A DNA stretch of 64,000 nt from Tipula vernalis (taxonomy: Eukaryota; Arthropoda; Insecta; Diptera; Tipulidae). This document shows, piece after piece, positions 33,773-46,267 of the stretch. Under the pieces are notes generated by a model that was not told the DNA's origin, searched no databases, and saw nothing but the letters and a program-made list of their open reading frames with translations. Position numbers and translations under genes: made by a program. The first letter of the stretch is position 1; each line of letters opens with the position of its first letter. The DNA is taken from NCBI GenBank assembly GCA_958295665.1, contig OY282560.1, positions 273,098,177-273,162,176 of the forward strand, written 5' to 3'.

Positions 33773-34012
33773 AGATGACCAGATGATTTCAGATTATTTT
33801 CTTTTATCACTCAACAATACTAACTATTAATTGAAAATATAAAATAATAATACAACACTCAGCACGTGCACTCCACGAGATATATTTTATTAGTAGAAAC
33901 AAAAAACAACAAAATGTCAAAGAAAACATGAATAACCGCGTTTACAATCATAAACGCGTTTTCATTTCAACTCCGTTCAACTGATTCGTTAAATGTTGAA
34001 CATATCAACACC
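33773..34012 (-). repeat. 5' LTR of the copia-like element
   Basis: On the minus strand it begins 'tgttgatatgttcaac' near 34010, as Copia LTRs do, and ends just before the PBS. Length is about 240 bp. No 3' LTR was found in the window. The right border is next to a LINE endonuclease fragment. Confidence 0.6.
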
Positions 34013-34079
34013 TTGGTGTTTAAATTTGGATTTTGGTTTCAAGTATTTATTTTTTAATTTCTTATTTAGGTGTTTCCAA

Positions 34080-34305
34080 TTTTCTATAAATCTACTGACC
34101 AATTTAATTTATTTGAAATTTCTTGACTTGTCTACTGCCGAACGTTTTGCTAGGGGTCCTATCCACGTGTGATCTCCATTATTTAAAATGATGAAATTGG
34201 AAGATGAAATTAATTTTGCAATATTCCTCTTTGGAATCATTTTCCCATGCGGAATGATGAGCATTGATGTCTCCCAAGATTATTATATTGTATTACTTTG
34301 AGACT
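34080..34305 (-). pseudogene. LINE endonuclease fragment
   Basis: Readable in shifted frames: '...SSNFIILNNGDHTWI' preceded by a 'GD-N-H'-like stretch, the C-terminal side of the apurinic-type endonuclease of Jockey/I-type LINEs. It follows the ORF1 relic at 34330-35460 in the same orientation and is cut off by the copia-like LTR. Confidence 0.55.
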
Positions 34306-34329
34306 TCTTATATTTATGTGCATAATGTT

Positions 34330-35460
34330 TAAGTTACTCATTTGTGAAGTTTACATTTATTTTTAAGTTGTTTTTTTGAGATATTTATAATTTTGTCTAT
34401 ATCTTGAATGTTTTCTAGAATTTCCATCAATGTCAATTCTGACTGAGCTCCTCCTGATACTGGGTTGAGATAGTTTTGAGCAGTTGTTTGTATTTTTCTG
34501 TTTATGTTCGTGATTTTTATTATATAATTTTTCATTTCATTTATTTCGTCTTTAAGTAGTTGATTATCTGTTGCATTTTTTTTATTTATTTCAAAAATCC
34601 CTCTTTTTAATATTTCTAATAAATTCTTCGTAAATGAAGTTGTTGGTGGCATGTTTTTCTCCACAGTAATAGCATTTTACTTCGTTTTTGCATTATGATT
34701 TAATATCATAATGCATTATGAACATGGTCAGTTTCGGCACAGTTTAGACGTTTTTGCTTACCTCTTCAGTATTTTTGTGTGTGACCATATAGAAGACATT
34801 TTTTACATAATAAGGGCTTAGGTATGAAATATGACACTTTTCTATTTACACCATAAATTGTAATACTTTGTGGTAGGATTGTGGTTCTGAAAGTGATCTT
34901 AATAGCTGTAGTAGGTTCTACTATTTTGTCGACATTGTTCCATCTATTAATCCTTTCTATTTTAACAACCTTCGCAGTTGAGTAGATGTTTTTTTCTAAT
35001 ATATTAAAGTCTATATTCGTCGGAATTTTGTTGATGAAACCTATGGTTTCTAACATGAAATTTGGGACGTAAGACGTATAATGCTGTATGCGTTCTAAAT
35101 CTACATTTTTTTAATTTTGTTAGCAGTGTCCATTTCTCTGGTTTGTAATTTAACTTTATTTTTCTAATTGTTTTATTGATAGAATATTGCCAAAATTTAA
35201 AGAGTTTAATAATTCTGCGATTATTAAATCTTCTATCCCTTTTTTTTCAATAATTACAAAGTAGGGACCTAAGTCTCCTGCTAAATATTTATTTTTATTG
35301 CTCGCGATATTATTTAATATATTACTATTATTGTTTCTAACCTTTTTCAGATCCTTATTAGTATTTACGAATTCCGAATCATTATTTGTATTTGTTGGAA
35401 ATATTTTTTGATCGAATCCCTTAAAATCTTCAATTGAGGATTTTTTATCATTTTATCTGA
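34330..35460 (-). pseudogene. LINE ORF1 (Gag-like) relic
   Basis: The order on the minus strand is 'NKYLAGDLGPYFVII' (~35270), 'SYKPEKWTLL', then 'GFINKIPTNID', 'PTTAIKITFRT', 'LPQSITIYGVNRKVSYFIP' and 'CKKCLLYGHTQKY' (35056-34766). The last is a zinc knuckle with its final Cys lost. A further Cys pair, 'CYYCGEKH', is near 34675, followed by a C-terminal helix-rich frame (34664-34338). This layout is that of I/Jockey-type ORF1. Frameshifts make it inactive. Confidence 0.75.
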
Positions 35461-36288
<828 letters not shown>

Positions 36289-38218
36289 AGTTTTAAACGA
36301 AAATAATTTTTCCAGGAATTTTTTTTCTGTTGGATACTTGGTCTTCTATTTTTCATGAATCCATTTATCTCTTACTATATCTAAAGTTGCGTAGTATACA
36401 GTAGTTGTTGTGTTATATATTTTAAGTCATTTTGTAAAATATTTTTTGTTTTTGGGTTGTTTGAATGTACCCGAAATAATAATAAAAAAAAAAAAATTAA
36501 ATATGAGTTGAAGCAAAAATGTAAATTCACTTTACTTTTCGCCTATTTCCCTTATTTTTTTGGTTTTTGTTTTATAGGTTACATTTAAAATTAAAAAAAA
36601 TAAAATAAAAAATTATGTGTACATACAGAGGAATATATGCTATCCATCTATATGTATAAAAAGAATTTATATTTATCACCCTTCTTCGTGTTTTATTTTT
36701 TGGACGAACCTGTGTAAAAGTACAAGATAAATTTTCCATTTTAATCTAACCTATAACCAACTCTGTAAATAATGAATAAAAACAGAATTTCCCGCAAAAC
36801 TTTTGCTTTTTATTTTCGTTTTTTTTTGTATTTTGTTTTTTTATTCTACCTTCAAGTAAATAAAATATAATTTTCATCTTTTATGAGAGCTGGCAAAAAT
36901 GTTTTCTTAATGGAATGAGGAATGAAGATCTCCTTTTTTTATCATCATTTTCCGAAACAGATATTTATTTACCATGGTAACCGTGTTTTTTTCTGCTTTT
37001 TTTCGGTGATTATTTCTGAATTCATTAAAGCTTTCGCCATTTTTAAAATTACTTTTTTTTGTTCTTTTTCTATTTGATTTGATACTCTTGTTCCGATTTG
37101 CTACAGAGCGTACAGATAGCACACAAAGAAATCATTTAGGAAAATTACGAAAAATTATATTTTGTTTTTGTGTTTTCAAATTGTTTCTATTTATAAAATT
37201 AAATGAAGGAAATCATAATTAAAAAAAGATTTAGATTAGATTATGGTATAAAAATGGTATTTTGTGTTGTCGATATGGAGGAGCTTGGTTTTAATTATAT
37301 TACACCCTAAATATTGTATCTACGTATCAGTTTTTGTATATAGGAATTGATAGGATTTTCTTAGCATTTAAATTTAATTATAAATTGAGGCATTTACAAA
37401 TTTTTATAATTACGGTCAATAAAACAATGTTTCAAATACATACTTTTTAGCACGAACGATTTAATGAGATTAAAATAATTGAAATAAAATAAATTCTAAT
37501 TAATTTTTCTCGTTACAATGTGTTGTGCAACTGTTTTATAAAAAATTATGTAATAATAGCAATTTTTTATGAAATTAGTAAAATGTTGCTAATTTTATTA
37601 TGACAATGCACAAATTAAATTTATGAAAGGAACTGAATTTTTTTCGATTTTGTTTTATACTAGTATGTGATACATAGTTGCATAGTTCATTGGAATTCAC
37701 TTAATCATATTATGTAGACAAAAATTAATTTGATCAGGATATACATTTTTTTGATGGGGAATTATTGAAACCTTTGGTTAGAATAGAAACCTTGGCACTC
37801 TTGGGTTGTTGAATTTATGGGGTAATATTTCAAAAAGTTGTTATCTACGGTAAATCACTTCTTATTTAACACTTCAGAATTATCTCCAAAAAAAAAATAT
37901 TAAAATTGCTACTTAGTGTTAAATTTAGAAAGATATTATGCGAAGATTCAAACATTGCGATTATATTCAATTGCTGCCTTTTTTTTAAGGGGTTATGTAC
38001 ATCTGTAGCGGGCGAAATGACGACATTTTCTCGATTTTTTTTTTAACGGCATAATAAATATTTATTTAAAAACTGTTAATAACATCCGGTTTCCTCATAG
38101 AAAAATATTTAAATGCATAATTTTAAAAGGTGTTTTCTTGAAAGTACGTTTGCAGTGGACACGATTATTAAAAAACTATCAATCCGTTCAACACCAAATG
38201 TTTAATACTTATTTAAAA
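36289..38218. other. Gene-free AT-rich stretch
   Basis: About 1.9 kb with homopolymer runs and no recognisable gene. May be intronic or intergenic. Confidence 0.4.
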
Positions 38219-38381
38219 AGCTAGTCGCTAACTGACGGATTTTCCATTTCTAAAAAAAAAAAAATTTTTAGAGCAAAAAAATCGAAAATTTCAAACTTGA
38301 AAAAATAAACTTTTTGTTAAAACCGTCGCCATTTTAAAAAAAAAATTAATCTTAACAAATTCGTCATTCAGCGACTAGACA
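38219..38381. repeat. Imperfect inverted repeat (~25-bp arms)
   Basis: 'gctagtcgctaactgacgga' at 38219 and the complement of 'ttcgtcattcagcgactaga' ending at 38381 match with few differences. The ~115-bp interior is A-rich. It could be a small MITE or a foldback. Confidence 0.6.
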
Positions 38382-39555
38382 ATACAATATGTTAAAGAAA
38401 TTTTTTTGAAATTCTGATTTCAGATTAACCAGTCTCGAGTTATCATGTCCAATGCAAGTGATGCCCAAAAAAAGGCGCTCCTGGAATACAGCTGTAGTTC
38501 CGCTATTTTAAAATATGTTTCTATGAAATTTAACAAGTAGCCCAAAACCTGTACTAATCGATGTTGTTACAGATTTTAAGTAAATAATTATTATGCTGTC
38601 TACAACTGCTACTCTACAACGCTACAACAGTATATAATCCCTTAAATCAGTAAAAGCTGAGGGAAACAAAAAAAATTACATCATGTTACGTTTTAGTGTA
38701 TTGATTGATTTTGACCTTTGAAATTAAAATAATTGTTTTGATTTTGGAAAAACTGCAAATTCCAGCCTTTTATTGTCTATTAAGTGTCATACTTTAGTAA
38801 CTAAAATAGGAATAGAAATAGAATTGTAAATTTTGCGCTAGAATAATTCTATACTAACAAACATTTAGCTTAAAACTATTCCAAAATGGATGAAAATACA
38901 GGTCATTGTTGAGAACCAACACTAATAGATTGTATAATAACGAATTAATATTCGGAATTTATGGTTTCCTTTTGTCTAAATAAGGGGGGTGTCAGTTTGT
39001 ATTTCATGTTCCACAGAAGTAAATAAATATCACAGGTCACCTTATTTAGCCTTCACTGATAAATCCACCTTGGAACGATTCAACGACTTTGTGTTATCAA
39101 TGGGTCATAAAATATATCAGTAAGTCGATAAATAAGGTGAAATATGTTATTCCACTTTTAATAAACATTTTATTTTGATTTTGTAGGCAAATCTTTCCAT
39201 GCTGCAAGTTTGAATTCGCTTTTTATACTTAAATATTCAAAAGATACTCAGATATGTGCCACAACTATAAAATGTTGGAATTATCCGAAGGCCATTTGGG
39301 ACGAGGGTGAAGTTTTTCTTAAAAATTTTACTATATTTTTATACTGTCTATGTGTTAGTAAAAATCAACTCCTATGTTGCCAATGGCTTTATTCTGCAAT
39401 CTTTCTACATAAGAAACTCACAAGAAGTAATCAAATCTTAAGCTAAAAATTATTACATATCTTAAGTCTTAACCAATGTTAATACTTATTGTTAGTGCTA
39501 ACAATTCAATTAATTTAGGCTTTACTTATGTATATATCGAATTAAATTTACAGGT
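38382..39555. other. AT-rich stretch, no certain gene
   Basis: No domain is recognised. The part next to 39555 is probably the 3' untranslated region of the Jockey-like LINE. Confidence 0.35.
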
Positions 39556-40903
39556 TCACAGGTTCATCAGTTCGAGTGGATCTGTTCTTCTCAGACGTCT
39601 AAATCGCGGCTGTTTTAGTATCTCCCTGGCCAATTCGTTGGGATGTGCTTCTTGTTTTGAGTAATACCATATTTCGAACTGAATTCTTTAATAGTTTCTT
39701 TAACGGGTTTGATCCCAAGGTCGTCGTGTATATATTACTATTTCGAATGTACCAAGGAACATTGGTAATACTGCGAAGTATTTTCGCTTGGGTTCGTTGC
39801 AGGAGTTCTCTGTTTGAAGCGCTGGTGGATCCCCATAAATCAATACCAAATGTCCATATGGGTTTGATTATCGCTTTGTAAAGTAAAACTTTATTGGCTA
39901 ATGACAACTGAGATTTTCTTCCCATCAGCCAATACATTTTGGAAAATGTGATTTTTATTTGGTTGCGCTTTGTTTCAATATGATTTTTCCACGTTAACCT
40001 TCAATCCAGATGCAAACCTAACTATTTTATCTTCGTTTGGGCAGGTGCGTTTGTTTAGCGTGAATGTGACATGAGTTGATTTGTTTTCGTTCACTTTTAT
40101 TCGCCATGCCTTCAGCCAGTCCGCGACTTTGTTTAAATGATTCTGTAATTCCTTTTGAGGCAATTTCAGGATTAGTGTAGGACACCAGGATTAAGGGACA
40201 CCTGCATTAATATTATTTAACCAAGTAGTTGCGCTGTTTTGTTTGACCATGTATTGCCTTTGAAGAAGATAGTTTCCCAAAACGGAGTGAAATTTCTTCG
40301 GTAGAAGTTCTTTAATTTTGTAAATTAGTCCATCGAGCCAAACTTTATCAAAACCTTCGGCGATATCCAAAAAGGCAGTAGCACAATATTTCTTTTCCTC
40401 GAAGGCGATTTTGATTTCATTTACAATTCTGTGTACTTGCTCTATAGGACCATGTTGGTTTCGAAACCCAAATTGATGGTCTGGAAAAACGCGCCGTTCT
40501 AATATTGGTTTCAATTTCGTTAGTAACATTTTTTCAAATAGCTTTGAGATTGTGGGCAGCATGCTTTGGTGGGCAGCAAGCATTTGGGTTTCATTTTTCC
40601 CTGGCTTATGTATTATTGTGATCAAAGATATCTTCCATTTTTGAGGAATATAACTGGTTCGCATGATCACGTTGAATACAAATGTTATTAGTTTTATGCA
40701 TTTATCTGGCAATTCCCTTATAATTTTTCCAGTAATGAGATTATGTCCTAATGCCTTTTTCGGGCTTATGCAAGTTTTAGTTGTATTCTTAACTTTCTTC
40801 CAGTTATACTTTATAGGTTTGTAGGATAAACCATCATCCATTGGCTGGGGTAGCACGAAATAATTATCTTCTTTGTTACGACTGGCATACGTCTCCACTT
40901 GAA
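39556..40903 (-). pseudogene. Jockey-clade LINE ORF2, reverse-transcriptase part
   Basis: The 40898-40191 frame holds RT fingers and palm: 'LITGKIIRELPDKCIKL', 'PQKWKISLITIIHKPGK', 'LPTISKLFEKMLL', 'FGFRNQHG', 'TAFLDIAEGFDKVW' (motif A with its Asp) and 'NINAGVP'. Directly after GVP the sequence jumps to 'ELQNHLNKVADWLKAW' (40163-39975), so motif B's end and the catalytic xxDD box are deleted. The C-terminal region follows, with 'LLYKAIIKPIWTFGIDLWG' and 'RTQAKILRSITNVPWY' (39937-39599). It lies collinear with the endonuclease and ORF1 at 43.6-46.3 kb on the same strand, so both are probably one element split by family X. Confidence 0.9.
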
Positions 40904-41489
40904 ACAGGGAAAATATTTTCGCGAAGATCCCAAACGCTCAAATAATTTAAATTTTTTTTGTAGTTATAAAATACCATGACCACCATGGTGTTATATTTAT
41001 GCTCGATTTTATGATTTCCGAATTTAAATTTAATATTCCCTCCGATTGTTAGGTAAACATATTTTAATTTTTTTTGCATTTACTTGTTTTCTATATTGTC
41101 ATGTACAAGCATGTATATCTCTTGCGAGTTGGTGTTTGTACATGTATTGTGTAGTATAAGATAGAATGTTTGTTTTATTAAAATGTTCAATCTGGAATAT
41201 TCTATTTTTCGTTCTGGTATCATTGGTTTAAATTGACGCGCGATATTTGCTGTGTGGGGAACAAGCCGATCGGTGTATTCGACATGAATCCGAGGCGGCC
41301 GTACAGCTAAGTACCCAGTTGTACTTTGCGTGAGCAATCGAGAAATTTTGTTTGAGATGGCACGTTAAAAACAAGAAACAGAAGTATAAAGCAAAAAAAA
41401 AGAAATCTTCGGCTTTCTTTAATTTGTTTTTCATGTAGTAAATTACAAACGAAAAATGGTATTTTTTACGAAATATGGTATAAAGTGAT

Positions 41490-41714
41490 GATCACGGTGA
41501 GGTATAAGAGAGCATCACCGTGATTGATCATTGATCGCTCTTGGAGCGCTCTGTCGTACAACAGGGTATGTACATATGTTCGTCGTCGTTGTTCGTCTTA
41601 TTCGTTGTATTTGTGTACAAAAAAAAACATAAATATCAATAAAGATTTTACAATAATAAAAAATAAAAATAAAAATGATGAACGATGTGCACAAATACAA
41701 CGAATGGGACGAAC
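41490..41714. repeat. Inverted repeats inside family X copy 2
   Basis: Two hairpins are visible. 'gatcacggtga' (~41490) pairs with 'tcaccgtgat' (~41514). 'gttcgtc..attcgttgtatt' (41591-41618) pairs with its near-complement at 41687-41714 across a 68-base loop. Confidence 0.65.
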
Positions 41715-43537
41715 AGCGATGCGAAGTGCAGAAATAGAGGGGGAAAATTTTGACTGATTTTTTTTTTTTGATAAAAAATAAAATAAAAATATATAGTCTA
41801 GTTTTGAATTTTGACGAAATAAGTCTCGTTTTGAAGATTTTTGTTATGCGTCAAGTTTGTTTCTTAATAAAATAATTCCAGTTTGGATTTTTTTTTAAAC
41901 AAGTAGTAAAGTGAGACGATAGTCAAGTTTGGAGTATTGTACGAAAAAAAAATAAATAAAATATTATACATAAATAAATAATTATTTTGAGAATAAATTA
42001 AATTATAAACTATTGGTGTCATATTCATCAGCATTAATTAAGTTTTTTTTTGTGTTGAAAATCATTAATAATAATAAAAGTGTATACCTTTATATATATA
42101 TGCGTATATTTATATAAAATAAATTCATCAGTGTTTTTGTTATAACGTCATGAGTTATGTTTGGTTCGAATAAAATGTCGAATAGCCTTCAAATTCCGCT
42201 TGCGTTTTAAAATAATAAACAAATAAACAATTGAGTGAATGCAGTTCTGTGTGGTAATGAAATCCCTATGAGAAAAAAAAACTATTATACCACGATATTT
42301 ATCTCTGTGGATTAATTGGTGAACTTGAGTACAAATTGGTAAAGTTTACTCCAATTAATATTTTGTGTAAATCTGCGGCAGCAACTGCGTCAGCTAACGG
42401 TTGTATTGAGGCCGTATTCCCGCCCGTGGGGGCAGGGCAACCATTGTGAGGGGATCCTGCGTCGGCGCTGGTTGCGGTTGGTCGGACGGGCCTTTAAAAA
42501 AAAAATAATAACAAGGTAAAGCAAATCAAGGGACAAACAATCTAGCTAACTGTAAATTTTAGTTTTCTAAAGTCTGTAACAGTTTGTTTCTCCCTCTCTA
42601 TTTTCATTATATTGTACATACATATATTACTATTTTTACCGTTTGTTTTCGGCGTTTCGTGGTGGTGCACCGATTTGGTGAAAACCCCACTCAGAGCAAA
42701 TTATTGTCAGGTTATATTTTTTTCCGTCATTTTGATTAATTGCGTTTGGAATTTCCGCTTTTTTTTTTTTTTTTTTCCTTTCCGCTTCGGCTTGGTTGTC
42801 CGTTTTTGGGTGTGGTTCGACCCCATAACGGTTCTTTTCGTTCAGATATTTTTTGTGTTATTTTCTTAATTTTCTTAAAACAGTGAATAGTGAAAGTGAA
42901 ATTTAACATTAACGTAGAATCAGTTTTAACGTAATTTATCTCGCCTAATTTTCAATTTTTTTTTCCTCTTTTACCGTAACAAAAATTTTCTTTGAATTTT
43001 CTTGCTGTTGTGTGCTACGCCGCACCATGTGACTGTAAACAAAATTATTGATCGAGTGATGTGAGGTGTGGTCATGTGAAGGGTCGGTCTTTTTCCACCC
43101 TGTTCCGTGCGTGCCGTTCGTTCCTCCAGGACAGGCTGTGCTGGAGGGCGGCACGCCATATGAGTTGATCGCGTCGGGGTGACGGTCTCCGTTCCGAGGG
43201 GTTGTCGCTGGGATTGTCATGCGGGCATCCTTCCCTTATAATGGCATCGGTGGCCGTCGCGACTGGGAAACAGCATCCCAGTAGGCGGGCCGATGAGGGG
43301 ATGCCCGTGTGGCAGTCACGGCGGTGATCGCCTGGGATTGAGACGGTCACTACGGATCGATCACTCCCTTCTTATCATTTTCTTTTTTGCCGCTGAGGCC
43401 GTGGCAATATAATTTTTATTTCCATTTGCCCCTCTAATTTTGTTCTTCATGCGGTTATTCAAGCATGGGAAATATGTCTGAAAACGTGAGCTCTAGCCAG
43501 CTACTATACCGCATCAGACCGCTATTCTCATGTCTGT

Positions 43538-43565
43538 TAACGTAATCCCTTGTGGGATTGCGTTA
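43538..43565. repeat. Terminal hairpin of family X copy 2
   Basis: Arms 'taacgtaatccc' and 'gggattgcgtta' pair with one mismatch around the loop 'ttgt'. The same fold with compensating-type differences occurs at 8508-8536. Confidence 0.85.
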
Positions 43566-43566
43566 C

Positions 43567-44755
43567 ATCTTCGTATGGGACGAATACTGTTGTTAGATGA
43601 GCAGCAAAAGCATTGGCTTTTTTTCATCACTTCTCGCCCAATTTCCAGTTGGTAGTCTAATCAGTGGATTCGAATTTGTTGGCCTTTTTAAATTTTTTGT
43701 TGCCTTCCACAAAGAATAATCTGTCCTCTCGGTTGCCGAGAGATCACATAAATAGTTCTTTACGCGCTGGTTTTCTTCTTCCCTCAAAGCAAATCTTAGG
43801 GCCTTAATAGCTCGATTTAATTTCCATTTCACTAACAATGATTTTGTTCACTGCCATTGACGGCGAATTTTGCGTTTTTTCTGGATTAGTTCCTGTATAT
43901 TATGTGACAGTTTATTAACTTTTTCCGAACTACTTATGCTGGGTGTAGCCCTTTTAGCAGATAATGTCTTGAGATCTTTTAGATTTTCTGCCGCCGCATC
44001 AATATCAGCTGGTGTGATTAGAGGAATATTAAGTAAACACGTTTGTTCGACTAGCCTCCTATATTGATCCCAATTTGTTTTCTTGTTTGTAAGACGGTTT
44101 GGTATTTCGTTCCTTTGGACATCAGTACTCAATATTACTATTACCGGTGAGTGATCAGAAGACAGATCATAGCAATCGGTGGCCTTAGCCTATGTACGTG
44201 GAATGCCCTTAGTTACACAAAAGTCAATTAGATCAGGAATTTTCTTTTTATCTGTGGGCCAGTAAGTTGGGTTACCGGCAGATAAATAATCCAGGATTCC
44301 TCTATAGAATCATAAAGTTGTTTGCCTTTAGGCGATGTTAATCTGGAACCCCAATGAGTATGTTTAGCATTGTAATCACCCCCCGCAAGAAATGTATTAC
44401 ACAGCTGGCTGAAATAATCCAAGAACTGGAGCTTTTTTTTAGCATGTTTTAGAGGGAAGTACACTGCCGATATGACGCGGTTTCCAGACCACTCCTGGAG
44501 ACAGATGCTCGTTGATTATATATGTTCTTACTCATATTCGCTTAATCAATACAGCAGTGCTTCCATGTGCTTTACCATCTGGGTGCTTGGTGTCATAAAT
44601 AGAGCACCCATTAATTTTGAAATACCTATTTTTGGTGAAGCGTGTTTCTGATATTAACATTATGTCGAAGTTGTGCTTAGTGAGAAATGCATGTACCTCC
44701 GCTTTATGTTGTGCTAGGCCGTTTGCATTCCATATGGCTATTTGTTGATGGTCAT
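43567..44755 (-). pseudogene. Jockey-clade LINE ORF2, endonuclease part
   Basis: From ~44740 down: 'IAIWNANGLAQHKAEVHAFL' and 'LISETRFTKN' (endonuclease catalytic start), then degraded 'GGDYNAKHTHWGSRL' (~44370), 'SSDHSPVIVILS' (~44145) and the linker region to 43593 with 'YSLWKATKNLKRP'. It ends in another frame with 'KANAFAAHL..VFVPYE' at ~43570, where family X begins. Endonucleases of this type nick target DNA for target-primed reverse transcription (family knowledge). Frameshifts and stops, for example near 43845 and 44450, inactivate it. ORF1's stop and an ATG overlap as ATGA at 44752-44755. Confidence 0.9.
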
Positions 44756-46267
44756 TTCTGTCTTTTTACGACTATCTGCATCAGCGTGCTCATATTCTGC
44801 ATCATTAGATCCATGGTACTCTCCATCATCGCCATGAAGCTTTGCATCATATTACTCAATTTATTTACAATACTCTTCACTTGCGTAAACTTTAGGAGCG
44901 GTACCTTTAAGAACACTTGCGCATGAAACCCCTTGGTGCACACTGCCGTTTACAGTTACGTACTGTTTTCCATTTTGAGCGTTTGTGTTTAGAATTTCTG
45001 ATCGTGCTTCTTTTCTAGCTGAAGAATGAAGATTAAGGATTCGTTGTTCTGCTCGCTGCTTTGGATTGATTCTCCTTTTCAATTCTAGATAAATTGGGCA
45101 CCCTCTATAATTAGCTTTGTGATTTCTATCGCAGTTGCCGTATTTTCTCACTGATGCTTCCTTTTTTGCTTTATTGCAAACCTTTGAATTATGGAGTTCA
45201 CCACATATAACACAAACATCGTTCAAAGTGCAATATGCTCTAGTGTGCCCATATTCTTGGCACTTAACGCACTGTACCGGACCATTTCTTTTCCTGGGTT
45301 CCTCGATATAACCCTTCTGTGCCCTTTTAGGTCAAATATTGCATGGTTGCCTTTAACCTTTTTATTGTATGGTTCTAATTCCAGATGAAACAATGGCTGA
45401 GAAACCTTCTCCCGATTAAAAATATTGGTAATAGTTTTGCACTGGAAACCTTTTTCAGCGAGATCAGCTTGAATTTCGTTTGCATCCACGTAACTCTCTA
45501 TTCCGTTTAACACAACAACCAATCCTTTTTGGCTCTTTAGTTGATACGTGTAGTAATGTTTACCAACTTGGTCAAAATGTTTAATTAACGCTCTGTAAGC
45601 ATCAATATTGAGCGGTTGTATTTTTGGTTCTTTTATATCTCCTCTTTTGATCCCGGAAATATAAAATGAACCTTCAGTAATAACCTCGATCGTTTTAGCA
45701 AGTTCTCTATTTGATTCTTCCCTTAAATAGATTGGTGGCGGCTTCTCAGCTTTTGAAGTTTTTTCGGGCGTCGGCTCGTCAACAACCAAGCAAGAATACC
45801 TATTACCATGCGTTAATTCAACGCTAGCTAGCTTAGTAAATTTATTCGCGCTTGCACTGGCCGCTGATCTAGGGCTTCTTCGTTTTGATCGGACAGTAAT
45901 ATACCGGTCTATTCCCGTTTGCACTAAACACTGACCTACATCATTGTTTATTTTAATGCCATCTGATGTCGATGCACTGTCATTGTTTGTTTTATCGTCA
46001 ATATTTGGCGACGATGCACTTTTAGTTTCATTATGGTTCAACACACCAATGTTATTTAAATTAATAATTTCACTTTGGTTTAAATTGCCTGCGGTAAGGT
46101 TTTTTTTGAACATTTAAAATTTGTTGTCGCTTTGGACTATGCTGCACTTTTGTATTTTTATTAAAAATATCTGAGGTCGGGACGTTCGGTGGCAAATCGC
46201 TTGTGGACATCGCTGTCTGCTGATTTGGCCCAGCCTTTTTTACTTGAGGCGGAGATGAGAACATCAC
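44752..46267 (-). pseudogene. Jockey-clade LINE ORF1 (Gag-like)
   Basis: The frame 46113-45223 has 'KPPPIYLRE'-type sequence ('EKPPPIYLREESN'), 'YYTYQLKSQKGLVVVLNGIE' (~45540) and 'PLFHLELEPYNKKV', the conserved Jockey ORF1 core. A frameshift near 45225-45290 moves to 45226-44861, which has zinc-knuckle residues ('CVICGELHNSKVC') and 'NHKANYRGCPIY'. A further shift leads to the Met/Leu-rich C-terminus ending at 44752. The N-terminus starts about 46264 in a third frame. ORF1 binds the element's RNA (family knowledge). Two or more frameshifts make it non-functional. Confidence 0.9.

Larger units (their letters stand above)
40904..43566. mobile_element. Family X copy 2, 2.7-kb insertion splitting the Jockey LINE
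   Basis: The block lies exactly between the endonuclease end and the RT start of the LINE. Its right end is a hairpin (43538-43565) like that of copy 1 at 8508. The GC-rich part at 43040-43570 shares ordered motifs with copy 1. Another GC-rich patch lies at 42370-42500. The remainder is AT-rich without convincing ORFs. No terminal inverted repeats or LTRs were recognised and the target duplication is unclear. A rolling-circle (Helitron-like) element or a non-autonomous retroelement are both possible. Confidence 0.55.
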
